From positions 558,001 through 622,000 of the forward strand of contig NZ_NPZB01000002.1 in the NCBI RefSeq assembly GCF_002895945.1: a stretch of DNA of 64,000 nucleotides, written 5' to 3'. The position numbers and the translations under genes are program-made. Every line of letters starts with the position of its first letter. Position 1 is the stretch's first letter. Source of the stretch: Solilutibacter silvestris. Its GTDB lineage: Bacteria > Pseudomonadota > Gammaproteobacteria > Xanthomonadales > Xanthomonadaceae. Below, piece by piece: positions 24,363 to 34,378 of this stretch. The notes under the pieces are model-generated. The model was not told the DNA's origin. It saw only the letters and a list, made by a program, of their open reading frames with translations, and made no database searches.

Positions 24363-25010
24363 ATGACGATTCGTGTCTATCTGGTGGACGACCACGCCCT
24401 GGTGCGTGCCGGCATGAAAATGATCCTGGCCGGCGAGGTCGATATCGAAGTGGTGGGCGAAGCCGAGACCGGCGAAACCGCACTTGATCAGGTGCGCCAG
24501 CTCAAGCCCGACGTGGTGCTGTGCGACATCCATCTTCCCGGGTTGAGCGGGCTGGAAGTCACCGAACGCATCACCCGCAGCCTGCCCGAGACCAAGGTCA
24601 TCGCGGTCTCGGTGCTGGAAGATGGCCCGATGCCGAAGCGCCTGCTCGATGCCGGTGCCAGCGGTTACGTCGGCAAGGGCGGCGACGCCTCGGAATTGAT
24701 CCGTGCCGTGCGCGATGTCGCGCGCGGCAAGCGTTTCCTCGCCAATGGCATCGCCCAGGCGATCGCATTGTCGTCGGTGAGCGGTGGCGGATCGCCGTTC
24801 GATGAGCTCTCGGGTCGCGAACTCGAAGTGTCGTTGCTGCTGATGCGCGGGCTGCGCCAGGAAGAAATCGCCAAGCGATTGTCGTTGAGCGCGAAGACCG
24901 TCAACACGCACAAGTCGCGGGCGTTCGAGAAACTCGGGATCCGCGACAACGTCGCGCTCGCGCGTCTTGCCACTCAGTACGGCATGGTCGATATCGCCGA
25001 CGCGGTTTGA
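24363..25010 (+). CDS. uvrY: LuxR/NarL-family response regulator, GacA/UvrY type
   Basis: 215 aa. Receiver domain with acidic pair D9/D10, phosphorylated D55 (VVLCDIHLPG), S83 and K105. A C-terminal LuxR HTH (about 145-205) contains LSGRELEVSLLLMRGLRQEEIAKRLSLSAKTVNTHKSRAFEKLGIRD. The sequence and length fit the GacA/UvrY/LetA group, whose partner is a BarA/GacS-type hybrid kinase usually encoded elsewhere, and which controls carbon storage and virulence through small RNAs and CsrA. Strong Shine-Dalgarno GAGGGAGG. The symbol is by similarity of type; an E. coli-style orthology test was not possible. Confidence 0.85.
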   Translation: MTIRVYLVDDHALVRAGMKMILAGEVDIEVVGEAETGETALDQVRQLKPDVVLCDIHLPGLSGLEVTERITRSLPETKVIAVSVLEDGPMPKRLLDAGASGYVGKGGDASELIRAVRDVARGKRFLANGIAQAIALSSVSGGGSPFDELSGRELEVSLLLMRGLRQEEIAKRLSLSAKTVNTHKSRAFEKLGIRDNVALARLATQYGMVDIADAV

Positions 25011-25026
25011 CAACGATTCGCAGAAC

Positions 25027-25057
25027 AAAAAAACGCCGGCATGACCGGCGTTTTTTT
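25027..25057. terminator. Bidirectional terminator between uvrY and rne
   Basis: Perfect 13-bp inverted repeat: A7 CGCCGG and CCGGCG T7 with a 5-nt loop. The GC-rich core has A- and T-runs on both sides, so it can stop transcription from both convergent genes (uvrY ends at 25010, rne at 25077). Confidence 0.93.
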
Positions 25058-25076
25058 CATTTCAGGCGATGCTGTT

Positions 25077-28000
25077 TCAGGCGTCGTGGGCGCGCTCGAT
25101 CTCGTCACCTGACAGATGCGGGACGACAGCGTGGTCCGCTTCCGGCACGTGAGCTTCCTGGCTGGCGAGTTCAATCGCAGACTCTTCAGCCGGCGCTTCT
25201 TCGATGGCTTCCGGTTCCTGCGTCTGCACAGGTTCCGGTTTCGCGACCTGCGGTTGGGGCGCAGCGGCTGGCGCAGCCGGACGCGGCATGCGCATCGAAT
25301 CGACCAGGGACACCGCGATGGCGGCCGACAACGGCATCGCCTGGTTGGTTTCGCGCGGTGGCGTGTTCGCGAACATCATCGACGGGCCTGCAGCTGCGGG
25401 AGCAGCGGCAGCCGGCGCGGGAGGTGTCGTCGCCAGTTCAGGAGCCACTTCGGTGGGCTGTGTTTCCACAAGCGGCTCGGGCGTTGCGGTGCGCTGCGTC
25501 GCTGCGACAGCGCTTTCCACGGCGCGTTCCACTACGACAGGCGCCTGCTCCGCAACAGCTTGCGGTTGCGGCGCGCGCACCGGTGCGGGCTTCGCGACAG
25601 CAGCGGCATCCTCACCGAGATCGTCGAACTCGAATTCCGGCTGGTGACCGTTGCCGATGGTGCTCACGGCGGCTTCGTCGTCGCCGATGTCGTCGAACAC
25701 GTCATCGCCGCCAGCTTCGCCTTCGACGCCGCCCTTGCGACGGCGACGACCACCACGGCGGCCGCGGCGACGCTTCGGCTTGTCATCGTCTTCCGGCGTG
25801 GTATCGGTGTCGATTTCCACGCCTTCGACCGTCGCGGCATCGCTGGCCGGCTTCACGGTGTCCGATTGCTCCGAGGCAACATTGACTGCCGTGGGGGCAG
25901 CTTCCGGTGCGGCATCCTGCGTCACGACGACTGTCGTCGCGACCGCTGCCTCCGCCGCGGCATCCAGGCGCTCGATGTTGCCATCAGCCCCTGCATCAAC
26001 TGCCGCACCTTCGCCACGTCCACGACGATTGCGGCTGCGACGGCGGTTATTGTTGCTGCGCGGTTCGCGTTCGCCCGCAGTCTGTGCCGGTTGTTCGTTC
26101 GCGGTCGTGACATCGGCGGCAGCCACCTGTTCCTGCTGCTGTGCGCGCGGAGCCTGCTGTTGCTGCGCCGGCTTGTTGCCCGGCTGTTTCTGGTTGCCTT
26201 GCGGGGCGTTTTGCTTGCCTTGATTCTCGCCACGTTCGCGTGGCTGGCGCTGCCCGTTGTTCTGGCCGCGTTGCTGGCCATCGCGCGGACGACGATCGTC
26301 GCGGTCACGCTTGTTGCCGCCACGATCATTGCGCGTTGCCTGCGTTTGCGCAGGCGCGGGAGCAGGCGCTACAGCCGGTGCCTCGTCGCCGCCGACCAAT
26401 GCGCTGACGATGCGGCCGAGCAGGCCCTTGCGCTTGACGGGTGCGGGCGCAGCCACTGGAGCGGGCGGCGGCACCGGCGCGGGTGCGGGCACAGGTGCTT
26501 CGGGACGAATCGGTGCCGGCTGTGCAGGCTTGACCGCCTTGACCATCGGCTCCGGGATATTGAGATGCGACTTGCTCAAGGCATGCGTCGGCACCTTGCG
26601 CGGCGTACCGCGGTGGTAGCTGGGCTTGCTGGTTTCTTCGCCGAGTTCGTTCTCGCGGATGCGCGTGACTTCGTAGTGCGGCGTGTGCATCTGCTCGTCG
26701 GCGACGATCACCATCGGCGCACCATGGCGCTGTTCGATCTCGCTCAGCGCACGGCGCTTCTCGTTCAACAGGTAGTTGGCGATTTCGACCGGCGCCTGCA
26801 CCAGCACTTGTCCGGTGTTGTCCTTCATCGCGTGTTCTTCGGCGAGACGCAGGATCGACAATGACAGCGATTCGACGCTGCGCATGCGGCCGTGGCCTTC
26901 GCAACGCGGACAGACGATCTGGCTGGCTTCGCCCAGCGACGGACGCAGGCGCTGGCGGCTCATCTCCATCAAGCCGAACTTGGAGATGCGGCCAAGCTGC
27001 ACGCGCGCGCGATCGGAGCGCAGGGCGTTCTGCAGGCGGTTCTCCACCTCGCGCTGGTGCTTGCTCGATTCCATGTCGATGAAATCGATCACCACCAGGC
27101 CGCCGAGATCGCGCAGGCGCAACTGGCGCGCCACTTCCTCGGCCGCTTCCATGTTGGTGTGGAACGCCGTTTCCTCGATGTCGCCGCCCTTGGTCGCGCG
27201 CGCCGAGTTGACGTCGACCGCGGTCAAGGCTTCGGTCTGGTCGATCACCAAGGCGCCGCCGGAGGGCAGGCGCACTTCGCGCTCGTAGGCGCTCTCGATC
27301 TGCGATTCGATCTGGAAGCGGTTGAACAGTGGCGTGTCGTCGGTGTACGGCTTCAGCTTGCGCAGCGACTGCGGCATCACCTGCTCGACGAATTCAAGCG
27401 CTTCGGCGTACATCTCCGGCGTGTCCACCAGGATTTCGCCGATGTCGGGGCGCATGTAGTCGCGCAGGGCGCGGATGATCAGGCGCGATTCCTGGTAGAT
27501 CAGGAACGGCGCCGGCTTACTCAGCGCGGCTTCGGCGATCGCCTTCCATGCCGACAGCAGGTAATCGAGATCCCACTGCAGTTCTTCGGCATCGCGACCG
27601 ACGCCGGCGGTGCGGATGATCACGCCCATGCCATCGGGAATCGCGAGTGCATCCATCGCGCGCTTCAGTTCGGCGCGATCATCGCCTTCGATGCGGCGCG
27701 ACACGCCACCCGCGCTCGGCGAGTTCGGCATCAGCACCATGTAACGGCCGGCCAGCGAAATGAAGGTGGTCAGCGCGGCGCCCTTGTTGCCGCGTTCGTC
27801 CTTTTCGATCTGGACGACGACTTCCTGGCCTTCGCGCACCAGTTCGCGGATGTTGCTGCTGCGATGGTCGGTGCCGGGCTGGAAGTAGTCGCGCGAGATT
27901 TCCTTCAGCGGCAGGAAGCCATGGCGTTCCGCGCCGTATTCGACGAACGCCGCTTCCAGCGACGGCTCGACACGGGTGATCTTGCCCTTGTAGATGTTGG

Positions 28001-28115
28001 ACTTTTTCTGTTCTTTCGAGGGTTGCTCGATGTCGATGTCGTAGAGGTTCTGTCCATCGACGATGGCGACGCGGAGTTCTTCCGCCTGCGTCGCGTTGAT
28101 CAGCATGCGCTTCAT
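25077..28115 (-). CDS. rne: Ribonuclease E
   Basis: 1012-aa endoribonuclease and degradosome scaffold, essential for mRNA decay and rRNA/tRNA processing. The N-terminal half is typical: S1 domain about 37-120, DNase I-like catalytic site with D301 and N303 ([16 protein letters not shown]) and D344 (LVVIDFID), and the Zn-link C402-x2-C405 (VCPRCEG). The C-terminal half (about 520-1012) is low-complexity, with Pro/Ala, Gln/Asn-Arg ([16 protein letters not shown]) and Arg-rich RNA-binding blocks ([16 protein letters not shown]), as expected for the disordered scaffold. Start ATG 28115 gives the conserved [23 protein letters not shown] 368-bp leader separates it from divergent rluC. Confidence 0.97.
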   Translation of the reverse strand: MKRMLINATQAEELRVAIVDGQNLYDIDIEQPSKEQKKSNIYKGKITRVEPSLEAAFVEYGAERHGFLPLKEISRDYFQPGTDHRSSNIRELVREGQEVVVQIEKDERGNKGAALTTFISLAGRYMVLMPNSPSAGGVSRRIEGDDRAELKRAMDALAIPDGMGVIIRTAGVGRDAEELQWDLDYLLSAWKAIAEAALSKPAPFLIYQESRLIIRALRDYMRPDIGEILVDTPEMYAEALEFVEQVMPQSLRKLKPYTDDTPLFNRFQIESQIESAYEREVRLPSGGALVIDQTEALTAVDVNSARATKGGDIEETAFHTNMEAAEEVARQLRLRDLGGLVVIDFIDMESSKHQREVENRLQNALRSDRARVQLGRISKFGLMEMSRQRLRPSLGEASQIVCPRCEGHGRMRSVESLSLSILRLAEEHAMKDNTGQVLVQAPVEIANYLLNEKRRALSEIEQRHGAPMVIVADEQMHTPHYEVTRIRENELGEETSKPSYHRGTPRKVPTHALSKSHLNIPEPMVKAVKPAQPAPIRPEAPVPAPAPVPPPAPVAAPAPVKRKGLLGRIVSALVGGDEAPAVAPAPAPAQTQATRNDRGGNKRDRDDRRPRDGQQRGQNNGQRQPRERGENQGKQNAPQGNQKQPGNKPAQQQQAPRAQQQEQVAAADVTTANEQPAQTAGEREPRSNNNRRRSRNRRGRGEGAAVDAGADGNIERLDAAAEAAVATTVVVTQDAAPEAAPTAVNVASEQSDTVKPASDAATVEGVEIDTDTTPEDDDKPKRRRGRRGGRRRRKGGVEGEAGGDDVFDDIGDDEAAVSTIGNGHQPEFEFDDLGEDAAAVAKPAPVRAPQPQAVAEQAPVVVERAVESAVAATQRTATPEPLVETQPTEVAPELATTPPAPAAAAPAAAGPSMMFANTPPRETNQAMPLSAAIAVSLVDSMRMPRPAAPAAAPQPQVAKPEPVQTQEPEAIEEAPAEESAIELASQEAHVPEADHAVVPHLSGDEIERAHDA

Positions 28116-28483
28116 GAGTGGTGTTCCCTGCGCTCTACGGCGCGGAACACCGGGGCATCGTGCCTCTGGAGACCGCTGGCCGCGCATCGCTGCGCGGGCC
28201 TTGGAGTATTCCAGCGCTACAACACCACGGCGGACCGCGGGAGCGCTTTGATGTTCTGGTTGTGGGTGCCGGCCGCATCGCTTCCGGGGAAACGACGCCA
28301 CGCGACGAATGTGCAGCACGGACGCGAACGCCCGACGATCGAGTTCGCTGCCGCCCAGCCGGTTAACATGACCGCCCCGCGGACGGTGATGCCGGTTGCG
28401 CGGTTTCGCTGCGGCGGGCTTTCGACCCGAGAGTGCAACGAAATCAGGAACTTGTCCCGTCCATAGAGTGTAACAGATCGAAC
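28116..28483. other. 368-bp divergent region between rne and rluC
   Basis: No gene seen. It should contain the rne 5' leader on the minus strand; in E. coli a long, structured rne leader mediates autoregulation by RNase E cleavage, and the length here allows the same. A weak minus-strand promoter candidate is TGAATT (28490-28495) with TACACT (28467-28472), 17-bp spacer, which would overlap the first codons of rluC. No clear plus-strand promoter was found. Confidence 0.4.
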
Positions 28484-29449
28484 ATGGCCAATTCAGGATC
28501 ACCAGCTTCCAGTCCCGGGGTCCGCATGGTCCGCGTTCCCGAGGATCGCGATGGCCAGCGGCTGGACAATTTCCTGCTGGGCCAGCTCAAGGGCGCGCCC
28601 AAGTCATTGATCTACAAGATCGTTCGCTCCGGGCAGGTGCGGGTGAACGGTGGCCGCGGCAAGCCCGAACGCAAGCTGGTGGCCGGCGATGAAGTCCGCA
28701 TTCCGCCAGTACGGTTGGGTGAACCCGAGGAATCCGCGCCGCCGCCCAGGGGCCTGCTGGAGGCGCTGGACGCCGCCATCGTCTTCGAGGACAGCCGCCT
28801 GCTCGCCCTGAACAAGCCGTCCGGGCTGGCCAGTCACGGCGGCAGCGGCATCCGCCATGGCGCGATCGAATCACTGCGCGCCCTGCGGCCAAATGAATCG
28901 CTGGAGCTGGTCCATCGCCTCGATCGCGACACCTCGGGCCTGTTGATCGTGGCGAAGAAGCGCTCGGCCTTGCGCGAACTCCAGGCACTGATGCGCGAGG
29001 ATCACGGCGCCGGCATCGACAAGCGCTACCTGACCCTGTTGGCCGGGCGGATGCCGAACGGCACGATGGATGTGGATGCCCCGCTGCTGATCGGCTTGCG
29101 CCAGGGCGGCGAACGCCACGTGCAGGTGAACGATGGCGGCAAGGAATCACGGAGCCACTTCAAGCTGTTGCAGCGTGTCGGCGGACACTCATATTGCGAA
29201 GTGAAGATCGACACCGGCCGCACCCACCAGATCCGCGTGCATGCCCAACACATCGGTCATCCGGTGGCGGGCGACGACAAGTACGGCGATGGCGAGGTCA
29301 ACAAGCGCTTGCGCGACCAGGCCGGATTGCGTCGGTTGTTCCTGCACGCGGCATCGCTGCGTTTCGCGCTGGATGGCGGCCGTGAGGACTACGTGCTGGA
29401 TGCGCCGCTGGCGCCGGATTTGCGCGAGGTGCTGGACAAGCTGGGTTAG
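28484..29449 (+). CDS. rluC: 23S rRNA pseudouridine synthase, RluC/RluD type
   Basis: 321 aa. N-terminal S4 RNA-binding domain (about 18-75: [34 protein letters not shown]), then the RluA-type catalytic domain with HRLDRDTSG, whose Asp147 is the catalytic residue, and the later [24 protein letters not shown] motif. It makes pseudouridines in 23S rRNA; position next to rne, as in E. coli, supports RluC. The ATG at 28484 was chosen; an upstream frame to 28433 is not conserved-looking. Confidence 0.93.
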   Translation: MANSGSPASSPGVRMVRVPEDRDGQRLDNFLLGQLKGAPKSLIYKIVRSGQVRVNGGRGKPERKLVAGDEVRIPPVRLGEPEESAPPPRGLLEALDAAIVFEDSRLLALNKPSGLASHGGSGIRHGAIESLRALRPNESLELVHRLDRDTSGLLIVAKKRSALRELQALMREDHGAGIDKRYLTLLAGRMPNGTMDVDAPLLIGLRQGGERHVQVNDGGKESRSHFKLLQRVGGHSYCEVKIDTGRTHQIRVHAQHIGHPVAGDDKYGDGEVNKRLRDQAGLRRLFLHAASLRFALDGGREDYVLDAPLAPDLREVLDKLG

Positions 29450-29450
29450 T

Positions 29451-29792
29451 TCATTCCGCCAACGCATCGGCCTTCGCCGCGCAGATGAAGTCGTTCTCGC
29501 TCAAGCCGCCGACATCATGGGTGGAATAGCGCACCACGCAGCGGTTGTAGTGCACCGACAGGTCGGGATGGTGGTCCTCGCGATGGGCGATATGGGCGAG
29601 GGCGTTCACGAAGGCCATCGTCCGGTAGTAATCCTCGAACTGGAAGGTCTTGTTGATGGCATGGCCGTCCTCGACCAGCTCCCAGCCCGGCACCTGCGGC
29701 AACAGGTCGCGGACGTCCGCTTCGCTCAAGCGGTGGGAGGCGCCCACGCGTGCGCAGCAATGGGCCTGAACCAAAGGAATCATGTCGGACAT
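29451..29792 (-). CDS. phhB: 4a-hydroxytetrahydrobiopterin dehydratase (pterin-4a-carbinolamine dehydratase)
   Basis: 113 aa, the normal size. It recycles the pterin cofactor of phenylalanine hydroxylase by dehydrating 4a-carbinolamine. The active-site histidines lie in [34 protein letters not shown]. The phhA hydroxylase is not in the window. Its stop codon lies directly after the rluC stop, so the two genes are convergent with no gap. A second ATG at 29783 is an alternative start. Confidence 0.92.
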   Translation of the reverse strand: MSDMIPLVQAHCCARVGASHRLSEADVRDLLPQVPGWELVEDGHAINKTFQFEDYYRTMAFVNALAHIAHREDHHPDLSVHYNRCVVRYSTHDVGGLSENDFICAAKADALAE

Positions 29793-29845
29793 GGCAACTC
29801 CTGCAGGCGGCTCGGGTCGGACGCCGGGACGGCTAGAATACCGGG

Positions 29846-30469
29846 ATGATTGATATCTCCGAAACCGCGCAGGCGTACTTCCGCAAGCTGATCGAACGCG
29901 AGGACATCGCCGGCCTCGGCGTGAAGCTGTCCGCAGTGCATGCCGGCACCCCACGCGCCGACGTGCGCCTGGAGTTCGCCGCGCCTGGTGACCTCTCCGG
30001 CGATGAATGGGCGGTGGACTGCCAGGGCTTCACCTTGTGGATCGAGGCCATCAGCGTCGAGGCGCTGGATGGCGCCACCATCGATTACGTGACGCAGGCC
30101 ACCGGCGGACAGTTGCAGATCCGCGCACCGAAAGTGAAGGGCGAAGCGCCGGGCGAAGGTGCCTCGCTGGCGCAGCGCGTGCATTACGTGGTGGAGAACG
30201 AAATCAATCCGCAGCTGGCGTCGCATCGCGGCCATGTGCAGGTGGAACAGGTTGATGCCGCAGGCGTGGTGACGCTGCGTTTCGGCGGCGGCTGCCACGG
30301 TTGCGGCATGGCCGATGTCACCCTGAAGCAGGGCATCGAGAAAACCTTGCTGGAACGCGTGCCCGGCGTGACTGCGGTGCGTGATGCCACCGATCACGAG
30401 ACGGGCGAAGAGCCGTACTACCAACGGGAGCAGGCTCAACAAGAGCAGGCCCAGCAGGACCGCGGCTGA
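29846..30469 (+). CDS. nfuA: Fe-S cluster carrier protein NfuA
   Basis: 207 aa. An N-terminal degenerate A-type (IscA-like) domain (about 1-95) is fused to a C-terminal Nfu domain with the C150-x2-C153 motif ([14 protein letters not shown]) that binds a 4Fe-4S cluster at the dimer interface. It delivers clusters to apo-enzymes, especially under iron or oxygen stress. Length exceeds E. coli NfuA (191 aa) by a Gln/Glu-rich tail ([13 protein letters not shown]). Followed after 3 bp by the membrane repetitive protein gene. Confidence 0.95.
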   Translation: MIDISETAQAYFRKLIEREDIAGLGVKLSAVHAGTPRADVRLEFAAPGDLSGDEWAVDCQGFTLWIEAISVEALDGATIDYVTQATGGQLQIRAPKVKGEAPGEGASLAQRVHYVVENEINPQLASHRGHVQVEQVDAAGVVTLRFGGGCHGCGMADVTLKQGIEKTLLERVPGVTAVRDATDHETGEEPYYQREQAQQEQAQQDRG

Positions 30470-30472
30470 CCC

Positions 30473-32107
30473 ATGTTCGGGCCCGATGATCTCGCAGCAG
30501 CCCTGCGCAGTCGTCGCCGCAGTCTCCGCTCCATTCGCCCGCAATCCGAATCGCCATTCCTGACCAGTTGGCGGGCATGGCTGCACGCCGCGCCGACGAA
30601 AGCGGCATCTCCCGGATATTCCGAATCCACATTGCGCGATGTGCTGGTCACGCGCGCGCCGCCCAAGCGTCCGCCCGCATCGCGCATGCAGCTGACGCGC
30701 TGGCAGAGTTTCCGCAGCATGTTCCGCCAGAGTTGGGATGGAGAAAGCGACGGCAATCGCCGCCTGCGCATCGGTTCGGCGATCGCCAGCCTCGTCATCA
30801 ATCTGTTCTTCGCGGCGATGCTGCTGTGGTTGATGTACCTGCGCTTCATGGCGCGACCGACCCACGAAGAAGACCTGGCGATCCAGGTGCAGTTGATCGG
30901 ACAAGGCGCGCCCGAAGAGGAAGGCGGTGGCACGCCGCAGCCGCAACCGGAAATCACCACCGCGCGTGCAACGCAACATCCGACACAAGCGAAGGCGTCC
31001 GCATCTGCTGCGCCGCAAAGCGCATCGGTCGAACAGGTGCACACTCAATCACAGACGGAATCCGTGGCGACGATGGCGATGCAGGCGCCACAAACGCCGG
31101 CGCATCCCGCGCCGTCGGAACCGTTGCCACCGTCGACGCCGATCCTGGTGGCGAAGCCGACCGAAGCCGTGCCCAAGTTCACCCAGCCGCCGCAGAAAAT
31201 GCCGACGCTGCCGACACCGGTTGCGGTGCAGCCGCAGGAATTGCATGCGCAGGCGTTGCCGACGCCGCCGGAACCGGAACCGCTCGCGCAGGCATCGTTG
31301 CCGAACGTGCAGGCGCAAGTCACAGCGATGCCGACGCTGTCGGCGAAAGCCGTCAAGCCGATCAACCTGCCGCCGGCGCCGACCGCAGCTTCGGGCGCGT
31401 CATCCGCTGCGCCGTCTTCGGCGCAGGCCGCATCGACGGCGGGATCGAACTCGCCGTTGCGCGGAACATCCGCGACCACCGGCGCGCCTTCGACAACGGT
31501 CGGCAATGGCAGCGGTATCAACACTGGTCGTGGCGTTGGTGCCGGGACGCAGGCGAAAACCGGCGGTCCGCCGACGCCACTGAAGGGTGATGATTGGGGT
31601 GCATCGAGCCGTAATGTTGCGGGGCAGCCACATGGCGCGATCAACGGAAACCGCGGTGGCGGCACCAGTGGGCAGTACGACACTTCGGGTGTGGCGAAGT
31701 ACGGTGCGGATCAGTTCACCGCGCGCATCAAGGACCCCTACAAGGAAGGGTCGTGGGTGAAGCGCCAGGTGCGCAAGGACGACGCGACGATCTTCGAACC
31801 GTATTGGGTGCCGCACGAAAACCTGCTCGAGGAGTGGGTGCGCAAAGGCATCAAGGAAATCGAGATTCCACTCGGCAGCGATGGCAAGCGCGTCATCAAG
31901 TGCCAGATTTCGATCCTGCAACTTGGTGGTGGTTGCGGCATCGCCGGCGGCATCAATGGCGTCAAGGACAATCCGGCGCGGGCGCGCAAACCGCCGGCGG
32001 TGCCGTTCAAGTCGAAGTATTTCGATGATCCGTCGGCGCTCGGTGCGCCGGAGAAGGGCGCCGAAGTTGAAACGCCTGCGCAGGGCGGAAGTTCAAGCAA
32101 GCCGTAG
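30473..32107 (+). CDS. Transmembrane repetitive protein (TonB-like architecture, function unknown)
   Basis: 544 aa. An Arg-rich cytoplasmic N-terminus (about 1-100), one membrane segment (IGSAIASLVINLFFAAMLLWLMYL, about 100-123), a long Pro/Ala/Gln/Ser/Thr linker (about 150-400), then a folded C-terminal part (about 400-520: YGADQFTARIKDPYKEGSWVKRQVRKDD ... VIKCQISILQLGGGCGIAGG). The architecture resembles TonB/TolA spanning proteins, but the TonB C-terminal signature is missing. Similar 'transmembrane repetitive proteins' are annotated in Xanthomonas without a known role. Probably co-transcribed with nfuA. Confidence 0.75.
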   Translation: MFGPDDLAAALRSRRRSLRSIRPQSESPFLTSWRAWLHAAPTKAASPGYSESTLRDVLVTRAPPKRPPASRMQLTRWQSFRSMFRQSWDGESDGNRRLRIGSAIASLVINLFFAAMLLWLMYLRFMARPTHEEDLAIQVQLIGQGAPEEEGGGTPQPQPEITTARATQHPTQAKASASAAPQSASVEQVHTQSQTESVATMAMQAPQTPAHPAPSEPLPPSTPILVAKPTEAVPKFTQPPQKMPTLPTPVAVQPQELHAQALPTPPEPEPLAQASLPNVQAQVTAMPTLSAKAVKPINLPPAPTAASGASSAAPSSAQAASTAGSNSPLRGTSATTGAPSTTVGNGSGINTGRGVGAGTQAKTGGPPTPLKGDDWGASSRNVAGQPHGAINGNRGGGTSGQYDTSGVAKYGADQFTARIKDPYKEGSWVKRQVRKDDATIFEPYWVPHENLLEEWVRKGIKEIEIPLGSDGKRVIKCQISILQLGGGCGIAGGINGVKDNPARARKPPAVPFKSKYFDDPSALGAPEKGAEVETPAQGGSSSKP

Positions 32108-32196
32108 GGCACGAGCAGGCTGCGGGGCGCGGCCGGGCGTTGTGGCTCTTCGCGTAAAAGCAACAACACACACGCCAGCCAGCGCGTGCGAAGCGA

Positions 32197-32664
32197 TCAG
32201 TGCGCGGTGGCGAGATCGCCGAGGTCGCCCTTCTGCTCGGCAAAGTACGCCGCAACGTCAGCGATGTCCTGATCGCTCAGCGTCTTCGCCTGCGCACCCA
32301 TGATCGAATGCTGGCGCTCGCCGTCGCGATACATCTGCAACGAATGTTCCAGGTAGTCGGCGTACTGGCCGGCCAGGCGCGGCGGGATGTTCTCCGGCGC
32401 CACGTTCGCGGTGACCGGCGCGTTGCCGGTCGGACCATGGCAGGACGCGCATGCCGCCTGGCCGCGTGCCTTGTCGCCGTTTTCCGCCAGCAGCTTGCCA
32501 TGTTCGGCATTGCCGGCCGGCATGCTCGCCATTGAATTCGGTGCGGTCTGGCGCGCTTCGCCTTCGGCCTTGGCTTCCTCGTGGGCCTTTTCGCCACCGC
32601 CCGAGCAAGCGGACAGAATGACGGCGAGCACGGCGACGGCGGCGATCTTGGAACGGTTCGTCAT
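32197..32664 (-). CDS. c-type cytochrome, lipoprotein
   Basis: 155 aa. A signal peptide ends in a lipobox (AVILSAC, C20), so it is membrane-anchored in the periplasm. One haem site CASCH (72-76) and a downstream Met (SIMGAQA, about 122) as likely sixth ligand give a cytochrome c4/c553-like domain, ending with DIADVAAYFAEQKG. Nine bases after the next cytochrome gene on the same strand, with which it forms a pair similar to two-domain cytochromes c4 split in two. Likely an electron carrier to a terminal oxidase. Confidence 0.88.
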   Translation of the reverse strand: MTNRSKIAAVAVLAVILSACSGGGEKAHEEAKAEGEARQTAPNSMASMPAGNAEHGKLLAENGDKARGQAACASCHGPTGNAPVTANVAPENIPPRLAGQYADYLEHSLQMYRDGERQHSIMGAQAKTLSDQDIADVAAYFAEQKGDLGDLATAH

Positions 32665-32672
32665 CGGGGTGC

Positions 32673-33017
32673 TCACTTCGTTTTCAGGCTGCTGAGGTAG
32701 GCGGCGAGGTTGGCCAGATCCTGATCGGAGAAACTCTGGGCCTGCGCCTGCATGGTCGGGTGCTTGCGCTTGCCGGCCTTGTACTCCATCAGCGCGTTGT
32801 GCAGATACTGCTCGGATTGCCCGGCGATCTTCGGCACGTGGTAACTCGGATAGGCATTCTTGTAGCCGGTGATGCCATGGCAACCCTGGCAGGTATAGGC
32901 GAGATCCTTGCCTTGCGCGGCGTCGCCCTTTGCGGCGGGGGCATCGGCGGCCTGGCCCAGCGCGGGCAGGATCAGCAGGGCAGCGATGGCGGCGTTCATC
33001 AACAACGGCATTCGCAT
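32673..33017 (-). CDS. c-type cytochrome, periplasmic
   Basis: 114 aa with a cleavable signal peptide (MRMPLLMNAAIAALLILPALGQAADA) and one haem motif CQGCH (43-47), followed by YPSYHVPKIAGQSEQYLHNAL and HPTMQAQAQSFSDQDLANLAAYLSSL, a cytochrome c4-type half. The start at 33017 is set by the signal peptide; the upstream open frame to 33197 has no such logic. First gene of the two-cytochrome operon. Confidence 0.88.
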   Translation of the reverse strand: MRMPLLMNAAIAALLILPALGQAADAPAAKGDAAQGKDLAYTCQGCHGITGYKNAYPSYHVPKIAGQSEQYLHNALMEYKAGKRKHPTMQAQAQSFSDQDLANLAAYLSSLKTK

Positions 33018-33211
33018 CAGCGGGTTCCGGGTTCGTGCGGCGCGGGGCCGCGTGACAAGCAATCGGCGCAGTATATCGTGCCCGTTCATCAAGACGCAGG
33101 CACACCGGAACCGATCAGGTTCGCGCGGGTCGGAAGTCATGGTGACCTCCGGCAGGTGAGCGTCATCCCGGGGTGTTATATCTTGCTCATACACCAATAC
33201 AGGGTCTGCTC

Positions 33212-34378
33212 ATGTCGATTCCACCGCGTTCCCGCCTGACCGCTCCGCTGCTGCGGACGGCCTTGGCTTCCGCATGCGTGGTCCTGTTGATGGCGCCTGT
33301 TGCCGGCTGCAAGAAGCAGGGCGACGGCAATGCGCAGGCCGCATCCAAGGATGGCAAAGGCGGCAAGGACGGCAAGGACGGCAAGGACGGCAAGGACGGC
33401 AAGCCCAACGAAGCCGTGTCGGTGGAAGTGACGCCGGTGGCGGTGCGCGAAATGACCGCGAGCTTCAGCGGCACCGCACCGCTGGAGGCGCGTGGCGAAT
33501 CGCAGGTGGTGGCCAAGACCTCGGGCATCGCCGAACGCGTGATGGCGGAAGAAGGCCAGCATGTGCGCGCGGGCCAGGTGCTGGTGCAGATCGATTCCGC
33601 CCAGCAGGCATTGCGCGTGCAACAGATGAGTGCGCAGGCGGAAAAGCTCTCGCGCAACCTCGCGCGGTCGGAACAATTGGCGCAGCAGAAGATGATCAGC
33701 GCCAACGATGTCGAACAGTTGCGTTACGACCTGCAGAACATGCGCGCGCAGCTCAACCTGGCGAAGCTGGATCTGTCCTATACCCGCGTGACTGCACCGA
33801 TTTCCGGCGTGGTCGCCCAGCGCATGATCAAGCCAGGCAACCTGGTGCAGATCAGCACGCCGATCTTCCGCATCGTCGAGAACGATCGGCTGGAAGCCAC
33901 GCTCAACGTGCCGGAACGCAATCTCGAAGCCATCAAGAACGGCCTGCCGGTGACGATGACGGTGGATGCGGTGCCGGGCAAGAGTTTCGACGGCCGCGTC
34001 GCGCGCATTTCGCCGGTGGTCGATTCCGGCAGCGGTACCTTCCGCGTGATCTGCGCGTTCGATGGCGGTGGCGTGTTGCAGCCGGGCATGTTCGGGCGCA
34101 TCGCGGTGGTGTTCGATCGTCGCGCCGACGCGCTGGCGATTCCGCGCATCGCCATGCTCGAGGACGACAACCAGGCGGCGGTGTTCACCGTGCGTGATGG
34201 CAAGGCCGTGCGCGTGCCGGTGAAGACCGGTTATGTCGAGGGCGAGTGGGTGGAAGTGCTGTCCGGACTCAAGATCGGTGATCCGGTGGTGACCGCGGGC
34301 AAGGCGGCGCTGCGCGATGGCGTGGCGGTGCAGGTGATCAACGGCAAGGCGCCGGCGCAGGTCGCGAAGACGCCATGA
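33212..34378 (+). CDS. RND efflux periplasmic adaptor (membrane fusion protein)
   Basis: 388 aa lipoprotein adaptor linking the RND permeases to an outer-membrane channel. Signal peptide with lipobox (VAGC, about 30-33), a Gly-Lys-Asp repeat linker, lipoyl/barrel-sandwich halves around a short alpha hairpin (MSAQAEKLSRNLARSEQLAQQKMISANDVEQLRYDLQNMRAQLNLAKLDLSYTRVTAPISGVV), a beta-barrel domain and a membrane-proximal domain. The start at 33212 fits the signal peptide. Coupled to the first permease by an ATGA overlap. No outer-membrane factor or regulator gene is adjacent, so TolC must be encoded elsewhere. Confidence 0.92.
   Translation: MSIPPRSRLTAPLLRTALASACVVLLMAPVAGCKKQGDGNAQAASKDGKGGKDGKDGKDGKDGKPNEAVSVEVTPVAVREMTASFSGTAPLEARGESQVVAKTSGIAERVMAEEGQHVRAGQVLVQIDSAQQALRVQQMSAQAEKLSRNLARSEQLAQQKMISANDVEQLRYDLQNMRAQLNLAKLDLSYTRVTAPISGVVAQRMIKPGNLVQISTPIFRIVENDRLEATLNVPERNLEAIKNGLPVTMTVDAVPGKSFDGRVARISPVVDSGSGTFRVICAFDGGGVLQPGMFGRIAVVFDRRADALAIPRIAMLEDDNQAAVFTVRDGKAVRVPVKTGYVEGEWVEVLSGLKIGDPVVTAGKAALRDGVAVQVINGKAPAQVAKTP
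33362..33403 (+). repeat. 9-bp tandem repeat encoding Gly-Lys-Asp
   Basis: GGCAAGGAC occurs four times in tandem plus a partial fifth copy, within the adaptor gene just after the lipidated cysteine. It encodes GKD units in a flexible collagen-like spacer between the membrane anchor and the folded adaptor. In-frame unit gain or loss would change only linker length. Confidence 0.9.

Noticed and set aside
26892-28466. 524-codon plus-strand frame opposite rne
   Set aside because: Antisense to the conserved RNase E catalytic half; its composition is typical of shadow frames.
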